Source: Flectobacillus roseus (GTDB lineage: Bacteria > Bacteroidota > Bacteroidia > Cytophagales > Spirosomataceae). From it: a DNA stretch of 64,000 bases. Below the pieces are notes generated by a model that was given only the letters and a program-made list of their open reading frames with translations, searched no databases and was not told the DNA's origin. This document shows, in pieces, positions 1 through 9,553 of this stretch; position 1 is the stretch's first letter; every line of letters starts with the position of its first letter. The translations under genes were made by a program, and so were the position numbers. The stretch lies in the NCBI RefSeq assembly GCF_030056665.1, contig NZ_JASHIG010000002.1. One strand, written 5' to 3'.

Positions 1-104
1 CATCACAATTCATCAGTTCTCACCAAAAATGCCTACTGAATAAGGAAACATCGTTCTTTTTTTGTTATTTTGTAAAAAATTTAAGGATAAAAACCTTACC
101 AAAG

Positions 105-1694
105 ATGAAAAAACAACTTTCTCTGGTATTAGAGCCAGAAATTGCATTTGACCAAGATAACTTCGTTAACAAGGTAAAAAATATTCTTCAGGTTTCTGCC
201 ACTGAAGAGGCTCACGTTCGAGCTATTAAGCGTTCGATTGATGCAAGAGGTCGTCAGGTAAAAGTTAACGTTGAAGTAGAAGCTTTCATCAATGAGGCGC
301 CTACATCCATGATTGAATTTACAAGGGACTACCCTAATGTATCTAACGCTCCCCAAGCTATAATTGTTGGCGCTGGGCCGGCAGGGATGTTTGCTGCTTT
401 ACGTTTGATTGAGTTGGGAGTAAAACCCATTTTAATTGAAAGAGGTAAAGATGTCAGAACTCGTCGTCGTGATTTGGCTGCTATCAACAAAGAGCATTAT
501 GTCAATCCTGAATCGAACTATTGCTTTGGCGAAGGCGGTGCGGGTACGTACTCTGATGGTAAACTTTATACCAGAAGTAAAAAGCGTGGTGATATTCGCC
601 GAATTCTTGAAATTTTTGTCGCACACGGTGCCACTGAGGAAATTTTGGTAGATGCGCACCCTCATATCGGAACCAACAAACTCCCTAAAATTGTAGCTGA
701 ACTTCGCGAGAGCATTAAAAATGCAGGAGGTGAAGTGCATTTCGAAACGAAGGTTACTGATTTTATTCTCGAACAAAATACGCTGAAAGGTGTTGTTTTG
801 GGAGATGGTCGTGAAATAAAGGGAATTGGAGTTATTCTGGCTACAGGACACTCTGCTAGGGACATTTTCGAACTTTGCCAGCAACGAAATATTTATATTG
901 AGGCAAAGCCTTTTGCTATGGGAGTACGTATTGAGCACCCACAAAGTTTGATCGATTCGCTCCAATATCATCGTAAAGAACGAGGACAATATTTACCTGC
1001 CGCATCATACAGTTTGGTGGCACAAACTTATTTTAAAGGTGTTCAAAGAGGGGTATTTTCTTTTTGTATGTGTCCTGGCGGTTTTATTGTACCTGCTGCT
1101 ACTGCACCGGGTGAACTTGTGGTAAATGGTATGTCTCCTTCTCGAAGAGATTCAAAATTTGCCAACTCAGGAATGGTTGTGGCAGTAAACGACATAGACC
1201 TTGAGCCTTACAAAGAGTATGGAGCTTTGGCTGGATTACAATTACAAAAAGAGCAAGAACAACGAGCTTGCCAAATGATGAATGGCACACAAGTGGCTCC
1301 AGCGCAATTAGTGGGTGATTTTTTACAACAAAAAGTATCTAAAGAACTTCTTGAAACCTCTTATCAACCGGGCTTGAGTAGTTCAGATATGCTTGATGTG
1401 TTGTTTCCTCACATTGGAAAACCTCTTCAGGATGGTATCAAGCAGTTTGGTCAGAAAATGAGAGGCTACGGTACTAACCAAGGACAAATCATTGGTATCG
1501 AAAGTCGTACTTCTTCTCCAGTCCGTATTCCGAGAGATAAAGAAAGTTTGGAGCATGTTATTGTGAAAAGACTATATCCTTGCGGTGAAGGAGCTGGTTA
1601 TGCTGGTGGGATTATGTCGGCTGCCATGGATGGTGAAAGATGTGCAGAGCAACTTGTAGCGAGATATGCCCCCAACAGTCATTATAGTTTGTAA
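105..1694 (+). CDS. FAD-dependent dehydrogenase/oxidoreductase, COG2509-type
   Basis: This 529-residue protein is a probable cytosolic FAD-dependent oxidoreductase of the uncharacterised COG2509 group. An N-terminal domain of about 80 residues precedes the dinucleotide-binding motif VGAGPAGMFAA (residues 88-98) with a following acidic-basic loop (IERG). The GEGGAGTYSDGKLYTR segment (142-157) is typical of this group, and the C-terminal CGEGAGYAGGIMSAAMDG segment is the usual closing FAD/NAD contact. The ATG at 105 is preceded by AT-rich sequence without a Shine-Dalgarno site. It stands alone, with about 280 nt to the next gene. The family is widespread and conserved, but the substrate is unknown; I infer only a flavin-dependent redox role. 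The length is normal and nothing looks truncated. Confidence 0.9.
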   Translation: MKKQLSLVLEPEIAFDQDNFVNKVKNILQVSATEEAHVRAIKRSIDARGRQVKVNVEVEAFINEAPTSMIEFTRDYPNVSNAPQAIIVGAGPAGMFAALRLIELGVKPILIERGKDVRTRRRDLAAINKEHYVNPESNYCFGEGGAGTYSDGKLYTRSKKRGDIRRILEIFVAHGATEEILVDAHPHIGTNKLPKIVAELRESIKNAGGEVHFETKVTDFILEQNTLKGVVLGDGREIKGIGVILATGHSARDIFELCQQRNIYIEAKPFAMGVRIEHPQSLIDSLQYHRKERGQYLPAASYSLVAQTYFKGVQRGVFSFCMCPGGFIVPAATAPGELVVNGMSPSRRDSKFANSGMVVAVNDIDLEPYKEYGALAGLQLQKEQEQRACQMMNGTQVAPAQLVGDFLQQKVSKELLETSYQPGLSSSDMLDVLFPHIGKPLQDGIKQFGQKMRGYGTNQGQIIGIESRTSSPVRIPRDKESLEHVIVKRLYPCGEGAGYAGGIMSAAMDGERCAEQLVARYAPNSHYSL

Positions 1695-1708
1695 AATATA
1701 AAACCATA

Positions 1709-1762
1709 ACTCTAATCGTTTGAAAGAAGAAAATTCACAACTTTTTATTAAACGGTTAGAGT
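1709..1762 (+). terminator. Possible hairpin terminator downstream of the FAD protein
   Basis: ACTCTAATCGTTT pairs with AAACGGTTAGAGT (13 positions, one G-T) across a 28-nt loop, starting 15 nt after the stop codon. The T-run after it is weak (TCAATTTTA), so its efficiency as a terminator is uncertain. Confidence 0.4.
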
Positions 1763-1971
1763 CAATTTTAAGCGTTTGATTTTCAATCAAAAGGCAAGAA
1801 AATCAAGGCTTACATTTTAAAAAACCGACGATTAAACGAATAGGAAATTATATTATATTACCCGTATGACAATGCTAAAGTTTGTATATATGCCTATTTC
1901 CTACTAATTTATATCAATTTTATACATTCTATTTAATAACAAAACAATCGACATTGCTATTGAGATAATTT

Positions 1972-2598
1972 ATGACTGACTTCAATCACTTTATCGACAA
2001 CTTGAGACAGCGCTTCACGTTGCCCCTTCCGGGTGAAAGTGCCCATATTCGTATGGCATCAAGTTCGAGGTTAAAGTTTAAGTTAGGTCCTAACGAAAAA
2101 ACTCGACAAAGCGCCGTATTGATTTTGTTCTACCCACATGAAGGAAAAATATATCTCCCTTTGATATTACGACCAGCTTACGATGGAGTTCATGGAGGAC
2201 AAATGGCCTTTCCTGGAGGGAGAAAAGAGCGTGAAGATGAAAATCTGATTAGAACAGCCATGAGAGAAGCCCAAGAGGAAATTGGGGTTCGTCTTACGGA
2301 TGTAAAAATATTGGGTGAAATTTCTAAACTATTCATTCCGCCTTCAAATTTCTATGTACAGCCAGTGATTGGTTACATGGAAAAGAGACCAGAGTTTTAC
2401 CCAGACCCAAGAGAAGTTGACCAAGTAGTAGAAGTGTCGCTTGATGAATTGCTTGACCCTGCCATCATAGGCAAAAAGATTTTGGATGTAAGAGGCACAG
2501 AAGTTGAGGCGGCCTACTTTGACATTCAAGGGCATACTGTATGGGGGGCAACTGCAATGATGATTGCTGAAATGATTGATTTAATTCAATCATCATGA
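1972..2598 (+). CDS. Nudix hydrolase, CoA pyrophosphatase type (NudL-like)
   Basis: This 208-residue Nudix hydrolase probably cleaves coenzyme A or acyl-CoA to phosphopantetheine and 3',5'-ADP in the cytosol. The segment LRPAYDGVHGGQMAFPGG (residues 67-84 approximately) matches the NuCoA signature that precedes the Nudix box in the CoA-specific subfamily. The box itself (82-105) ends in REAQEEIGV, with E98/E102/E103-type metal ligands, and its glycine-to-glutamate spacing is one residue longer than the textbook box, as in NudL proteins. The C-terminal half contains PSNFYVQPVIGY, also usual in this subfamily. The next gene starts 38 nt downstream, so co-transcription is possible although no functional link is evident. 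Confidence 0.88.
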   Translation: MTDFNHFIDNLRQRFTLPLPGESAHIRMASSSRLKFKLGPNEKTRQSAVLILFYPHEGKIYLPLILRPAYDGVHGGQMAFPGGRKEREDENLIRTAMREAQEEIGVRLTDVKILGEISKLFIPPSNFYVQPVIGYMEKRPEFYPDPREVDQVVEVSLDELLDPAIIGKKILDVRGTEVEAAYFDIQGHTVWGATAMMIAEMIDLIQSS

Positions 2599-2636
2599 TT
2601 ATCGTTACTCTCACTTAATTCTATAAATTACACCCA

Positions 2637-4319
2637 ATGAAAATTCAAAAATCTGCATTCTGGATATCATTATTTTTATTCGCATTATTTATCCTTTTTT
2701 TACAAAATTACTGTTACAATTTTTTCTTTGCTGATGACTACCACCTTCTTAGATATGTAACAGACGCCAAACGTGCAAGTAGTTTTAAAGAACAATTTTC
2801 GTTGTTAATCGATCTGCACAACGAGCATCGAATCATATTTCCTCGATTATTTACTCTCTTAGCCTATACCATCGAAGGATTTATCAACTGGAAGACATTC
2901 AATGTAATTTCGTTATTCTACTATCTAGGAATTTGTTGGATTTTTAATCTTTTCTTCGAAAAACTAAAACTATCCGCTTGGTATTTTCTTCCTGTCCCCC
3001 TCCTGTTGTTCCAACCCATTGCTCACGAAAACATTTATTGGACAATTTCGGTACTTCAACAAGTGGGGAATCTGTTTTGGGCTATGCTGCTATTCTGGTT
3101 GATTTCAAACCCCAGCAAAAAGTACTTCTATTCTTCATTTTTGGTCGGATTTATTTTGACTTTTACACATGGGAACGGATTGTTTGGACTGGTAATAGCA
3201 GGATTGATGTTATTCATTTCTGGCCGTACGAAAGATTTGCTCAAATGGTCTATATTCACACTTACACTTTTCTTGCTTTATTTCTATCAATATAGAAGTG
3301 GCCAAAACTCGAATGTTTCGCAAAGTCTTCAGCATATTGACATGCTACTTAGATGTCTGCTTACGTTCTGGGGAAGCATGGCTTGGCAATTCACCAATCG
3401 CTATGTAGTTTCTAATATCATCGCAGCCATTGCTGGCGCAATGATTGTTTTACCCCTTAGCTTTATCCTAGGAAGATATCTATATTTTAAAATTCTGAAA
3501 CCTAAAGCATTATTGGATGATCGTCATTTATTCCTTGTAGCTTGCTTTGGATACTTACTCATTACCTCTGCTTTAGTAGCACTAAGTAGGGCTTGGATAG
3601 GCTCAGAGGCAGGATTAGATAATCGCTATGCTCATAATTCGTTCTGGGCTTTAGCACTTTTGTATTTAACACTATTACTAGATATCCCTAAGCTCTTCCA
3701 GAAGTCATTGGGGATATTGGCTATTTTAACTGCTTTTACTATTAACCTATTTGGTTGGTATTCTTCGACACTCAAATTGAAATATCAATTTGACAATCAA
3801 CGTGCAGAGGCTTTTAATTACAGAGTAAATGGCGTCATATTCAAAGAATCCCCAGCCTTCAACCATAATATAGCCAAGACCTTAGCTCTTTCTTATAAAG
3901 AAGATATAAGTCGTTTTACAGATTTCGATTTGGATGTTTTGCATTCCCTAAAAAACCCAAGTATAACAATCGAAAAAGACTCAACGCTTCGATTGGGTGT
4001 TGTCCCAACTACTACCATCATTCAAGATGCCAAAAATCCAATTAAACTTGTTTCGTACCTTATCGAAGCCCAATCATTTCCCTATAATGATGAGACATTT
4101 TTAATGTTGCATTCTGATAAAAACAACTATTTAATTTCTGTTGAACACAAACATGGTTCAAAAACAGATTTACTTTTCAAAGGTAAATATTTTGGAGATG
4201 GATTCTTTACAACATTCATTACTGGCAACCTTCCAAAAGGGAAATATCAGTATGCTATTGTTCAAAAAAATGACAAAACTTACAAAATCACACTTCTTGA
4301 ACAATTTTTAGAGATTTAA
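2637..4319 (+). CDS. Multipass membrane protein, GT-C glycosyltransferase-like
   Basis: A 560-residue inner-membrane protein that I do not recognise at family level. About ten or eleven hydrophobic helices fill the first 385 residues; the last 175 or so are soluble. The first loop after TM1 carries FADDYHLL (D33, D34) and then NEHRIIFPRL, an arrangement like the acidic motif in the first extracytoplasmic loop of GT-C enzymes, which use lipid-linked sugar donors. This resemblance is inference from topology and one motif. It follows the Nudix gene by 38 nt. No glycan gene cluster surrounds it, so the acceptor cannot be guessed. An alternative is a polymerase- or flippase-like membrane protein of unknown role. 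Confidence 0.7.
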   Translation: MKIQKSAFWISLFLFALFILFLQNYCYNFFFADDYHLLRYVTDAKRASSFKEQFSLLIDLHNEHRIIFPRLFTLLAYTIEGFINWKTFNVISLFYYLGICWIFNLFFEKLKLSAWYFLPVPLLLFQPIAHENIYWTISVLQQVGNLFWAMLLFWLISNPSKKYFYSSFLVGFILTFTHGNGLFGLVIAGLMLFISGRTKDLLKWSIFTLTLFLLYFYQYRSGQNSNVSQSLQHIDMLLRCLLTFWGSMAWQFTNRYVVSNIIAAIAGAMIVLPLSFILGRYLYFKILKPKALLDDRHLFLVACFGYLLITSALVALSRAWIGSEAGLDNRYAHNSFWALALLYLTLLLDIPKLFQKSLGILAILTAFTINLFGWYSSTLKLKYQFDNQRAEAFNYRVNGVIFKESPAFNHNIAKTLALSYKEDISRFTDFDLDVLHSLKNPSITIEKDSTLRLGVVPTTTIIQDAKNPIKLVSYLIEAQSFPYNDETFLMLHSDKNNYLISVEHKHGSKTDLLFKGKYFGDGFFTTFITGNLPKGKYQYAIVQKNDKTYKITLLEQFLEI

Positions 4320-4525
4320 TTTTCACCAAACCAACAAATTACCCGTTTTCTTAGTCATTTCTTCAAAATACAGACCGTAAAGTTATTTTTTTTACCCATA
4401 TTTTTTTCGTAAATTGGGTTTTTGTAAAAAAGCAACAAACGTAAACTTAGGGCTAAAGCCGTCAAACTAGAATTGTATTAAATTTGGTCTTAAGTCTACT
4501 TTAAAAATTTTGAGAATACGCTGTA

Positions 4526-7195
4526 ATGGAAAACACAAATCAGACAGAAGATTTCGACGAAAACAAGAACACGAAAAGCGAAGAGGCATTACATGAGCAA
4601 GTGGCAGTGGCTGGGTTGTACGAAAACTGGTTTCTGGAGTACGCATCGTATGTAATTTTGGAACGTGCCGTACCAGCAGTAGAGGATGGTCTTAAGCCTG
4701 TACAACGCCGTATCTTACATGCCCTTAACGAAATGGATGATGGTCGCTTCAACAAAGTGGCCAATGTAATCGGTCAAACCATGCAGTATCACCCCCACGG
4801 GGATGCTTCCATCAATGAAGCATTGGTAAACATGGGTCAGAAGGATTTATTGTTTGACTGTCAAGGTAACTGGGGCGACATTCGAACAGGTGATAGCGCT
4901 GCAGCAGCTCGTTACATAGAGGTTCGTCTTTCAAAATTTGCCCAAGATGTAGTATTCAACCCACAAACTACCGAATGGCAATTATCATATGATGGTCGTA
5001 AGAGAGAACCGATTACCCTACCTGTAAAATTTCCACTTCTATTAGCTCAAGGGGTTGAAGGTATTGCTGTTGGTTTGGCTACCAAAATCATGCCTCACAA
5101 CTTTGTGGAACTGATAGAGGCCTCTATTGATATTCTCAAAAATAAGAACGTAGAAATCTATCCCGACTTTTTAACGGGTGGTTTAATCGATGTTTCTAAT
5201 TACAACGATGGTATGCGCGGCGGCAAAATCCGTGTGCGTGCCAAAATAGAAGAATTAGACAAGAAAACACTCATTATCAAGGAAATACCTTTTGCTACTA
5301 CGACAACTAGTTTGATCGAATCCATCATTAAAGCAAATGATGCGGGTAAAATCAAAATAAAAAAAGTAATAGACAACACCGCAAAAGAAGTAGAAATCCA
5401 AGTTCAATTGGCGCCAGGTACTTCTCCTGACGTAACAATCGACGCTCTTTATGCTTTTACCGACTGCGAGGTTTCTATTTCGCCCAATGCCTGTGTTATC
5501 ATCGCAGATAAACCACACTTTGTTGGCGTAAGCGAAATCCTAAAAGTTTGTACACGCCAAACCTTAGAGCTACTCGGACAAGAACTCGAAATTCGTAGAG
5601 GAGAGTTATTAGAAAAATTACTCTTTAGCTCACTTGAAAAAATCTTTATCGAAAACAAAATCTACCGCGATATTGAAAACTGCGAAACGTTTGAAGAAGT
5701 AGTAGCTACTGTAGATAAAGGATTAGAGCCTTACAAACCACAATTCTATCGCGAAATTGTTGAGGAAGACTTACTCAGATTATTAGAAATTCGTATCAAA
5801 CGTATTTCTAAATACGACTCCTTCAAGGCCGATGACTTGATGATTAAATTGCAAGATGAACTCAATGAGGTAAATGACAACCTTGCCAACTTGGTACGTT
5901 ATGCAATTGATTATTACAAAATGCTCTTGAAAAAATATAGTAAAGGGCGTGAACGTAAAACAGAAATTAGAAACTTCAATACCATTACTGCTGCTGTTGT
6001 AGCAGCTGCCAATCAAAAACTATACGTGGATCGTGAAGGTGGTTTTATTGGCTACAGTCTCAAAAAAGATGAATATGTAATGGATTGCTCAGACATAGAT
6101 GACATTATCGTATTCCGAAAAGATGGTTCTTGTGTAGTAACCAAAATTCAAGACAAGGTATTTGTAGGAAAAGATATTATTTATTGTTCTGTATTTAAAA
6201 AGAACGATGATCGTAAAGTCTATAATTTGGTGTATTTCGATGCTAAATCAGGAACAAGTTATATCAAGCGTTTCAAGATTACAGCAGTAACCCGCGACAG
6301 AGTTTATGACCTCACAGCTGGAAATCCAAAATCGAAAGTATTGTACTTTACAGCTAATGATAATGGAGAGGCAGAGGTAATTCAAATAAATCTAACGGCA
6401 TCTTGCACAGCTCGTGTCAAACAATTTGAATACGATTTCAAAGACTTACTCATCAAAGGTCGTGACTCAATGGGTAATGTTTTGACAAAGTATCCTGTTC
6501 GAAAAATTGTTCAAAAATCTGCTGGAGTTTCTACCTTAGGTGGTCTGGATATTTGGTATGATCCAACGATTGGTCGTCTAAACCGTGATGAACATGGTAA
6601 GTACTTGGGTAACTTTGAAGCCAAAGACCACATTCTTGTAGTTTACAATGACGGACAATATGAGTTAACTAATTTTGAGTTAACCAACCGTTATGAGCCA
6701 AAAGACATTGCGGTATTAACCAAATTTGTTCCTGAAAGTGTTATTTCTGCAGTATACTACGATGGCGCTAGCAAATTGTACTATGTAAAACGATTTAGAA
6801 TAGAGACTACCACAGTTGATAAGAAATTCTTGTTTATTTCGGATGAAAAGGGCTCAAAATTATATTTTGCATCAGTTGATATTTACCCACGTATCGAACT
6901 AACCTTCAAAAAAGATGAAAAAGGTGCACAGCTTGAACATGAAGAGATAGCAATTGACGAAGTGGCAGAAATAAGAGGATGGAAAGCATTAGGAAGTAAA
7001 TTAAGTACTCATAAAGTACAAGGCATAAAACCTTTAGAGCCAAAAATTGTTGAAGTTTCTGTTCCAGAGAGTAATGAAGAAGAAGATAAAACAGAAACCG
7101 AAGAAGCAGTAGCAGCCAAATTGGTTGAACCAGAAGAAATTGAGTTTCCCGAAAATTCTGATTCAGGAACTGGAGAACAATTAGGATTATTCTAA
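4526..7195 (+). CDS. parC: DNA topoisomerase IV subunit A
   Basis: The 889-residue A subunit of topoisomerase IV, which breaks and rejoins DNA to decatenate chromosomes. The N-terminal breakage-reunion domain has the Bacteroidota ParC opening YENWFLEYASYVILERAVP, then DGLKPVQRRIL, the winged-helix QTMQYHPHGD segment, and AAARYIEVRL with catalytic Tyr130. The GyrA-specific opening (SYIDYSMSVI) is absent, which favours ParC over GyrA. The C-terminal portion (about 500-850) is the DNA-binding repeat domain and the protein ends in an acidic tail closing GEQLGLF. Length is normal for the phylum. parE is not adjacent. A clear hairpin-plus-T terminator follows, so the gene is a transcriptional unit of its own or the end of one. 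Confidence 0.95.
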   Translation: MENTNQTEDFDENKNTKSEEALHEQVAVAGLYENWFLEYASYVILERAVPAVEDGLKPVQRRILHALNEMDDGRFNKVANVIGQTMQYHPHGDASINEALVNMGQKDLLFDCQGNWGDIRTGDSAAAARYIEVRLSKFAQDVVFNPQTTEWQLSYDGRKREPITLPVKFPLLLAQGVEGIAVGLATKIMPHNFVELIEASIDILKNKNVEIYPDFLTGGLIDVSNYNDGMRGGKIRVRAKIEELDKKTLIIKEIPFATTTTSLIESIIKANDAGKIKIKKVIDNTAKEVEIQVQLAPGTSPDVTIDALYAFTDCEVSISPNACVIIADKPHFVGVSEILKVCTRQTLELLGQELEIRRGELLEKLLFSSLEKIFIENKIYRDIENCETFEEVVATVDKGLEPYKPQFYREIVEEDLLRLLEIRIKRISKYDSFKADDLMIKLQDELNEVNDNLANLVRYAIDYYKMLLKKYSKGRERKTEIRNFNTITAAVVAAANQKLYVDREGGFIGYSLKKDEYVMDCSDIDDIIVFRKDGSCVVTKIQDKVFVGKDIIYCSVFKKNDDRKVYNLVYFDAKSGTSYIKRFKITAVTRDRVYDLTAGNPKSKVLYFTANDNGEAEVIQINLTASCTARVKQFEYDFKDLLIKGRDSMGNVLTKYPVRKIVQKSAGVSTLGGLDIWYDPTIGRLNRDEHGKYLGNFEAKDHILVVYNDGQYELTNFELTNRYEPKDIAVLTKFVPESVISAVYYDGASKLYYVKRFRIETTTVDKKFLFISDEKGSKLYFASVDIYPRIELTFKKDEKGAQLEHEEIAIDEVAEIRGWKALGSKLSTHKVQGIKPLEPKIVEVSVPESNEEEDKTETEEAVAAKLVEPEEIEFPENSDSGTGEQLGLF

Positions 7196-7211
7196 TTTTA
7201 CCACTATTTCT

Positions 7212-7273
7212 AAAAAGTCTGATAAATCATCATTGTACCCTACAGTACGGTGTGGTTATCAGACTTTTTTTTT
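7212..7273 (+). terminator. Intrinsic terminator after parC
   Basis: AAAAAGTCTGATAA pairs with TTATCAGACTTTTTTTTT around an internal GTAC...GTAC-containing loop, 16 nt after the parC stop. The long T-run on the + strand makes this a strong candidate. Confidence 0.85.
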
Positions 7274-7460
7274 ATATATTAGGGAAATACTTTCAATATT
7301 AAGTAAATATTAAGGCTAAAACTTAAACTTTTTCGATAAAAAATTTAACAATTCCACCAACATATCCTATCGATTTCAACGTTATCTATTTGAATGCAAT
7401 ATCTTTAAAATGCAGATTGATGATTCATATACAAATGTTTGATCATATTTTCGGAAAGTC

Positions 7461-7466
7461 AGGAGG
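7461..7466 (+). promoter_or_regulatory. Shine-Dalgarno-like AGGAGG before the SanA-like gene
   Basis: A perfect AGGAGG lies 11 nt before a TTG (7478) and 26 nt before the in-frame ATG at 7493. Such sites are rare upstream of other genes in this window. It supports the TTG as start, although this spacing is slightly long and the phylum often initiates without a Shine-Dalgarno site. Confidence 0.45.
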
Positions 7467-7477
7467 AATAATTAAAG

Positions 7478-8152
7478 TTGTACCAAGGCTATATGAAAAG
7501 TACCCTTGAAATAGCGATTCGAGAACCACTTAACTTCACCCGATTTATCAAACGGGTTGTTAAGGGTCTTATTGCGTTGGGATTCATGGGCATTATTCTA
7601 GTTTTGATGAGCAATATTTGGATCGTTTTTTCTACAGAAAATTATAATTATTATAATATCGAAAATCTTCCATCCAATGATTTTGCCTTAGTACTTGGAA
7701 CCAGTAAAAATGTAACTCGAGGCAAGGAAAATCTCTTCTTTCGCTATCGTATTGAAGCAGCTGCAAGATTATACCATGAAGGAAAGGTAAAATATCTCAT
7801 CTTGAGTGGCAATCATGATTCTATCTTTTACAATGAACCCGCTGATATGCGTCAAGCACTCCTTAAACTTGGTGTACCTTATGATGTTATGATTTTAGAT
7901 TTTGCAGGTTTTAGAACTTATGACTCAATAGTTCGTTGTAAAAAGGTATTTAATCAGCAGAAATTTACGATTGTCTCTCAACCCACACACAATGCTAGAG
8001 CACTATTTTTAGCACAACATCTCGGAGTAGACGCAGTTGCCTTTGCTGCTCAAGATGTCCCTTCTGGCTACAAAACCTATCTTCGCGAATACCTTGCTCG
8101 CCCTAAAGCAATTTTGGACGTATACTTCTTGGAATCTCAAAAATATAACTAA
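7478..8152 (+). CDS. SanA/YdcF-like DUF218 membrane-anchored protein
   Basis: A 224-residue DUF218-family protein. One transmembrane helix (about residues 26-50) anchors a C-terminal domain facing the periplasm. The domain begins with ALVLGTSKNV and continues with FRYRIEAAARLYHEGKVKYLILSG, a string close to E. coli SanA; DMRQALLKLGVP and FRTYDSIVRCKKVF are further family blocks. SanA-type proteins affect envelope barrier function, and the related ElyC acts on envelope glycan precursors, but the biochemical reaction is not settled. The start is ambiguous: TTG 7478 has an AGGAGG upstream; ATG 7493 would shorten the protein by five residues without changing the helix. It lies alone between parC and the sulfite-dehydrogenase pair. 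Confidence 0.85.
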   Translation: MYQGYMKSTLEIAIREPLNFTRFIKRVVKGLIALGFMGIILVLMSNIWIVFSTENYNYYNIENLPSNDFALVLGTSKNVTRGKENLFFRYRIEAAARLYHEGKVKYLILSGNHDSIFYNEPADMRQALLKLGVPYDVMILDFAGFRTYDSIVRCKKVFNQQKFTIVSQPTHNARALFLAQHLGVDAVAFAAQDVPSGYKTYLREYLARPKAILDVYFLESQKYN

Positions 8153-8305
8153 GCAGATTCTAGCAATTAAATTTATAAAGATATTAAAATTGAAAAATTT
8201 ATTCTATATGTCCTATAGGAATAAATACAAACCAAATAATTCATCATAAACTCTTTCTAAAAGTTGCTTATATTTACAAAAATTGAACAAAGCCCTCATT
8301 TAACC

Positions 8306-9538
8306 ATGACGCAAAAAAGAAGAAACTTTTTGAAAAAACTAATTGGCACAAGTGCTATGAGTGTACTTGGGACTGAAATTGTTTTTTCCAACAATATGCC
8401 CAAAGGCTACTCCCCTGTCCTTCTAAATTCGCTAGATGATAACGCACTTGAAATGCTCAAAAAAAATAAGGAAATGACCATTTTGAGCGATCGTCCTTGG
8501 AATGTAGAAGCACCCGCACACCTGTTAGATGATGAAGTGACGCCTCTCGACAAAATGTTTGTGAGAAATAACGGAAATCCTCCTGAAAATATCGACATCA
8601 AATCTTGGACGCTAACGATTGAAGGAGAGTCTGCCAAGACGAAAAAAACCTTTACTTTAGAGCAACTCAAGAAACAGTTTAAACAGTATACCTATCAAAT
8701 TCAATTAGAATGTGGTGGTAATGGCAGAAGTGGTTTTGTACCGCAGGCATCAGGCAATCAATGGTCAGAAGGTGCTATTAATTGCGCTGAATGGACAGGC
8801 GTGCGCCTGAAAGACGTACTAAATTCAGTTGGAATCAAGGATGATGCAGTGTATATCGGCTATTTCGGCAAAGATACCCACTTGAGTGGCGACCCAAAAA
8901 AAGTTACAATTTCTCGTGGTGTTCCGATAAAAAAGGCTCTCGAAGATGAAAGTTTGTTAGCTTGGGCTGTCAATGGACAAGAAATTCCATTGATGCACGG
9001 GTATCCTTTAAGGTTGATTCTTGGCGGATGGCCAGCTTCTGTTTCGGGAAAATGGCTAGAAAAAATCGTTGTACGTAACAAAGTACATGATGGTGAAAAA
9101 ATGGATGGGACGCACTACCGCGTGCCTTTGTACCCGATTGAACCAGGTGGAAAAGCACCAGATAGTGATTACAGAATCATAGAGTCTATGCCTGTAAAAT
9201 CGCTGATTACCTATCCCAAAACTGGTGCTATGATTGATGATGGCAAAACGCTCAGTTTAAGAGGACATGCTTGGGCAGGCGATTTGGAAGTAAGTCAAAT
9301 GGAAATTTCGATTGACTTCGGTGCAACTTGGCAGAAGGTGAGTTTACAAAAACCTAAGAACCGATTGGCTTGGCAACATTGGTCAACTGAAGTTAAATTT
9401 CCAAGAAAGGGTTATTATGAGGTTTGGGCAAAAGCCACAGACGCCAAGGGAATTGCTCAACCTATGGTTATCCCAGCATGGAATCCAGCAGGTTATCTCA
9501 ACAACTCATGTCATAGAATCGCCATAAAAGTGGTCTAA
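8306..9538 (+). CDS. Sulfite dehydrogenase-like molybdopterin oxidoreductase (SoxC/SorA type)
   Basis: A 410-residue periplasmic molybdenum enzyme of the sulfite oxidase family, which would oxidise sulfite or a related sulfur compound. The N-terminus has a twin-arginine-like signal (KRRNFLKK) suiting export of a folded cofactor protein. LECGGNGRSGF supplies the molybdenum-ligating Cys136, and the pocket-forming ISRGVPIKKAL and HGYPLRLILGGWPASVSGKWL segments follow. The C-terminal third is the Ig-like dimerisation domain (SLRGHAWAGD onward). I chose ATG 8306 over TTG 8264 because it places the twin arginines five residues from the start. A cytochrome c gene starts 15 nt downstream and is the likely electron acceptor. 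The substrate is not determined by sequence. Confidence 0.88.
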   Translation: MTQKRRNFLKKLIGTSAMSVLGTEIVFSNNMPKGYSPVLLNSLDDNALEMLKKNKEMTILSDRPWNVEAPAHLLDDEVTPLDKMFVRNNGNPPENIDIKSWTLTIEGESAKTKKTFTLEQLKKQFKQYTYQIQLECGGNGRSGFVPQASGNQWSEGAINCAEWTGVRLKDVLNSVGIKDDAVYIGYFGKDTHLSGDPKKVTISRGVPIKKALEDESLLAWAVNGQEIPLMHGYPLRLILGGWPASVSGKWLEKIVVRNKVHDGEKMDGTHYRVPLYPIEPGGKAPDSDYRIIESMPVKSLITYPKTGAMIDDGKTLSLRGHAWAGDLEVSQMEISIDFGATWQKVSLQKPKNRLAWQHWSTEVKFPRKGYYEVWAKATDAKGIAQPMVIPAWNPAGYLNNSCHRIAIKVV

Positions 9539-9553
9539 TCCAAATATACTCTT

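Noticed and set aside
432..989. 185-codon minus-strand frame opposite the FAD protein
   Set aside because: It lies wholly antisense to a strongly conserved gene, with no recognisable protein pattern or start context; it is a shadow of the codon usage.
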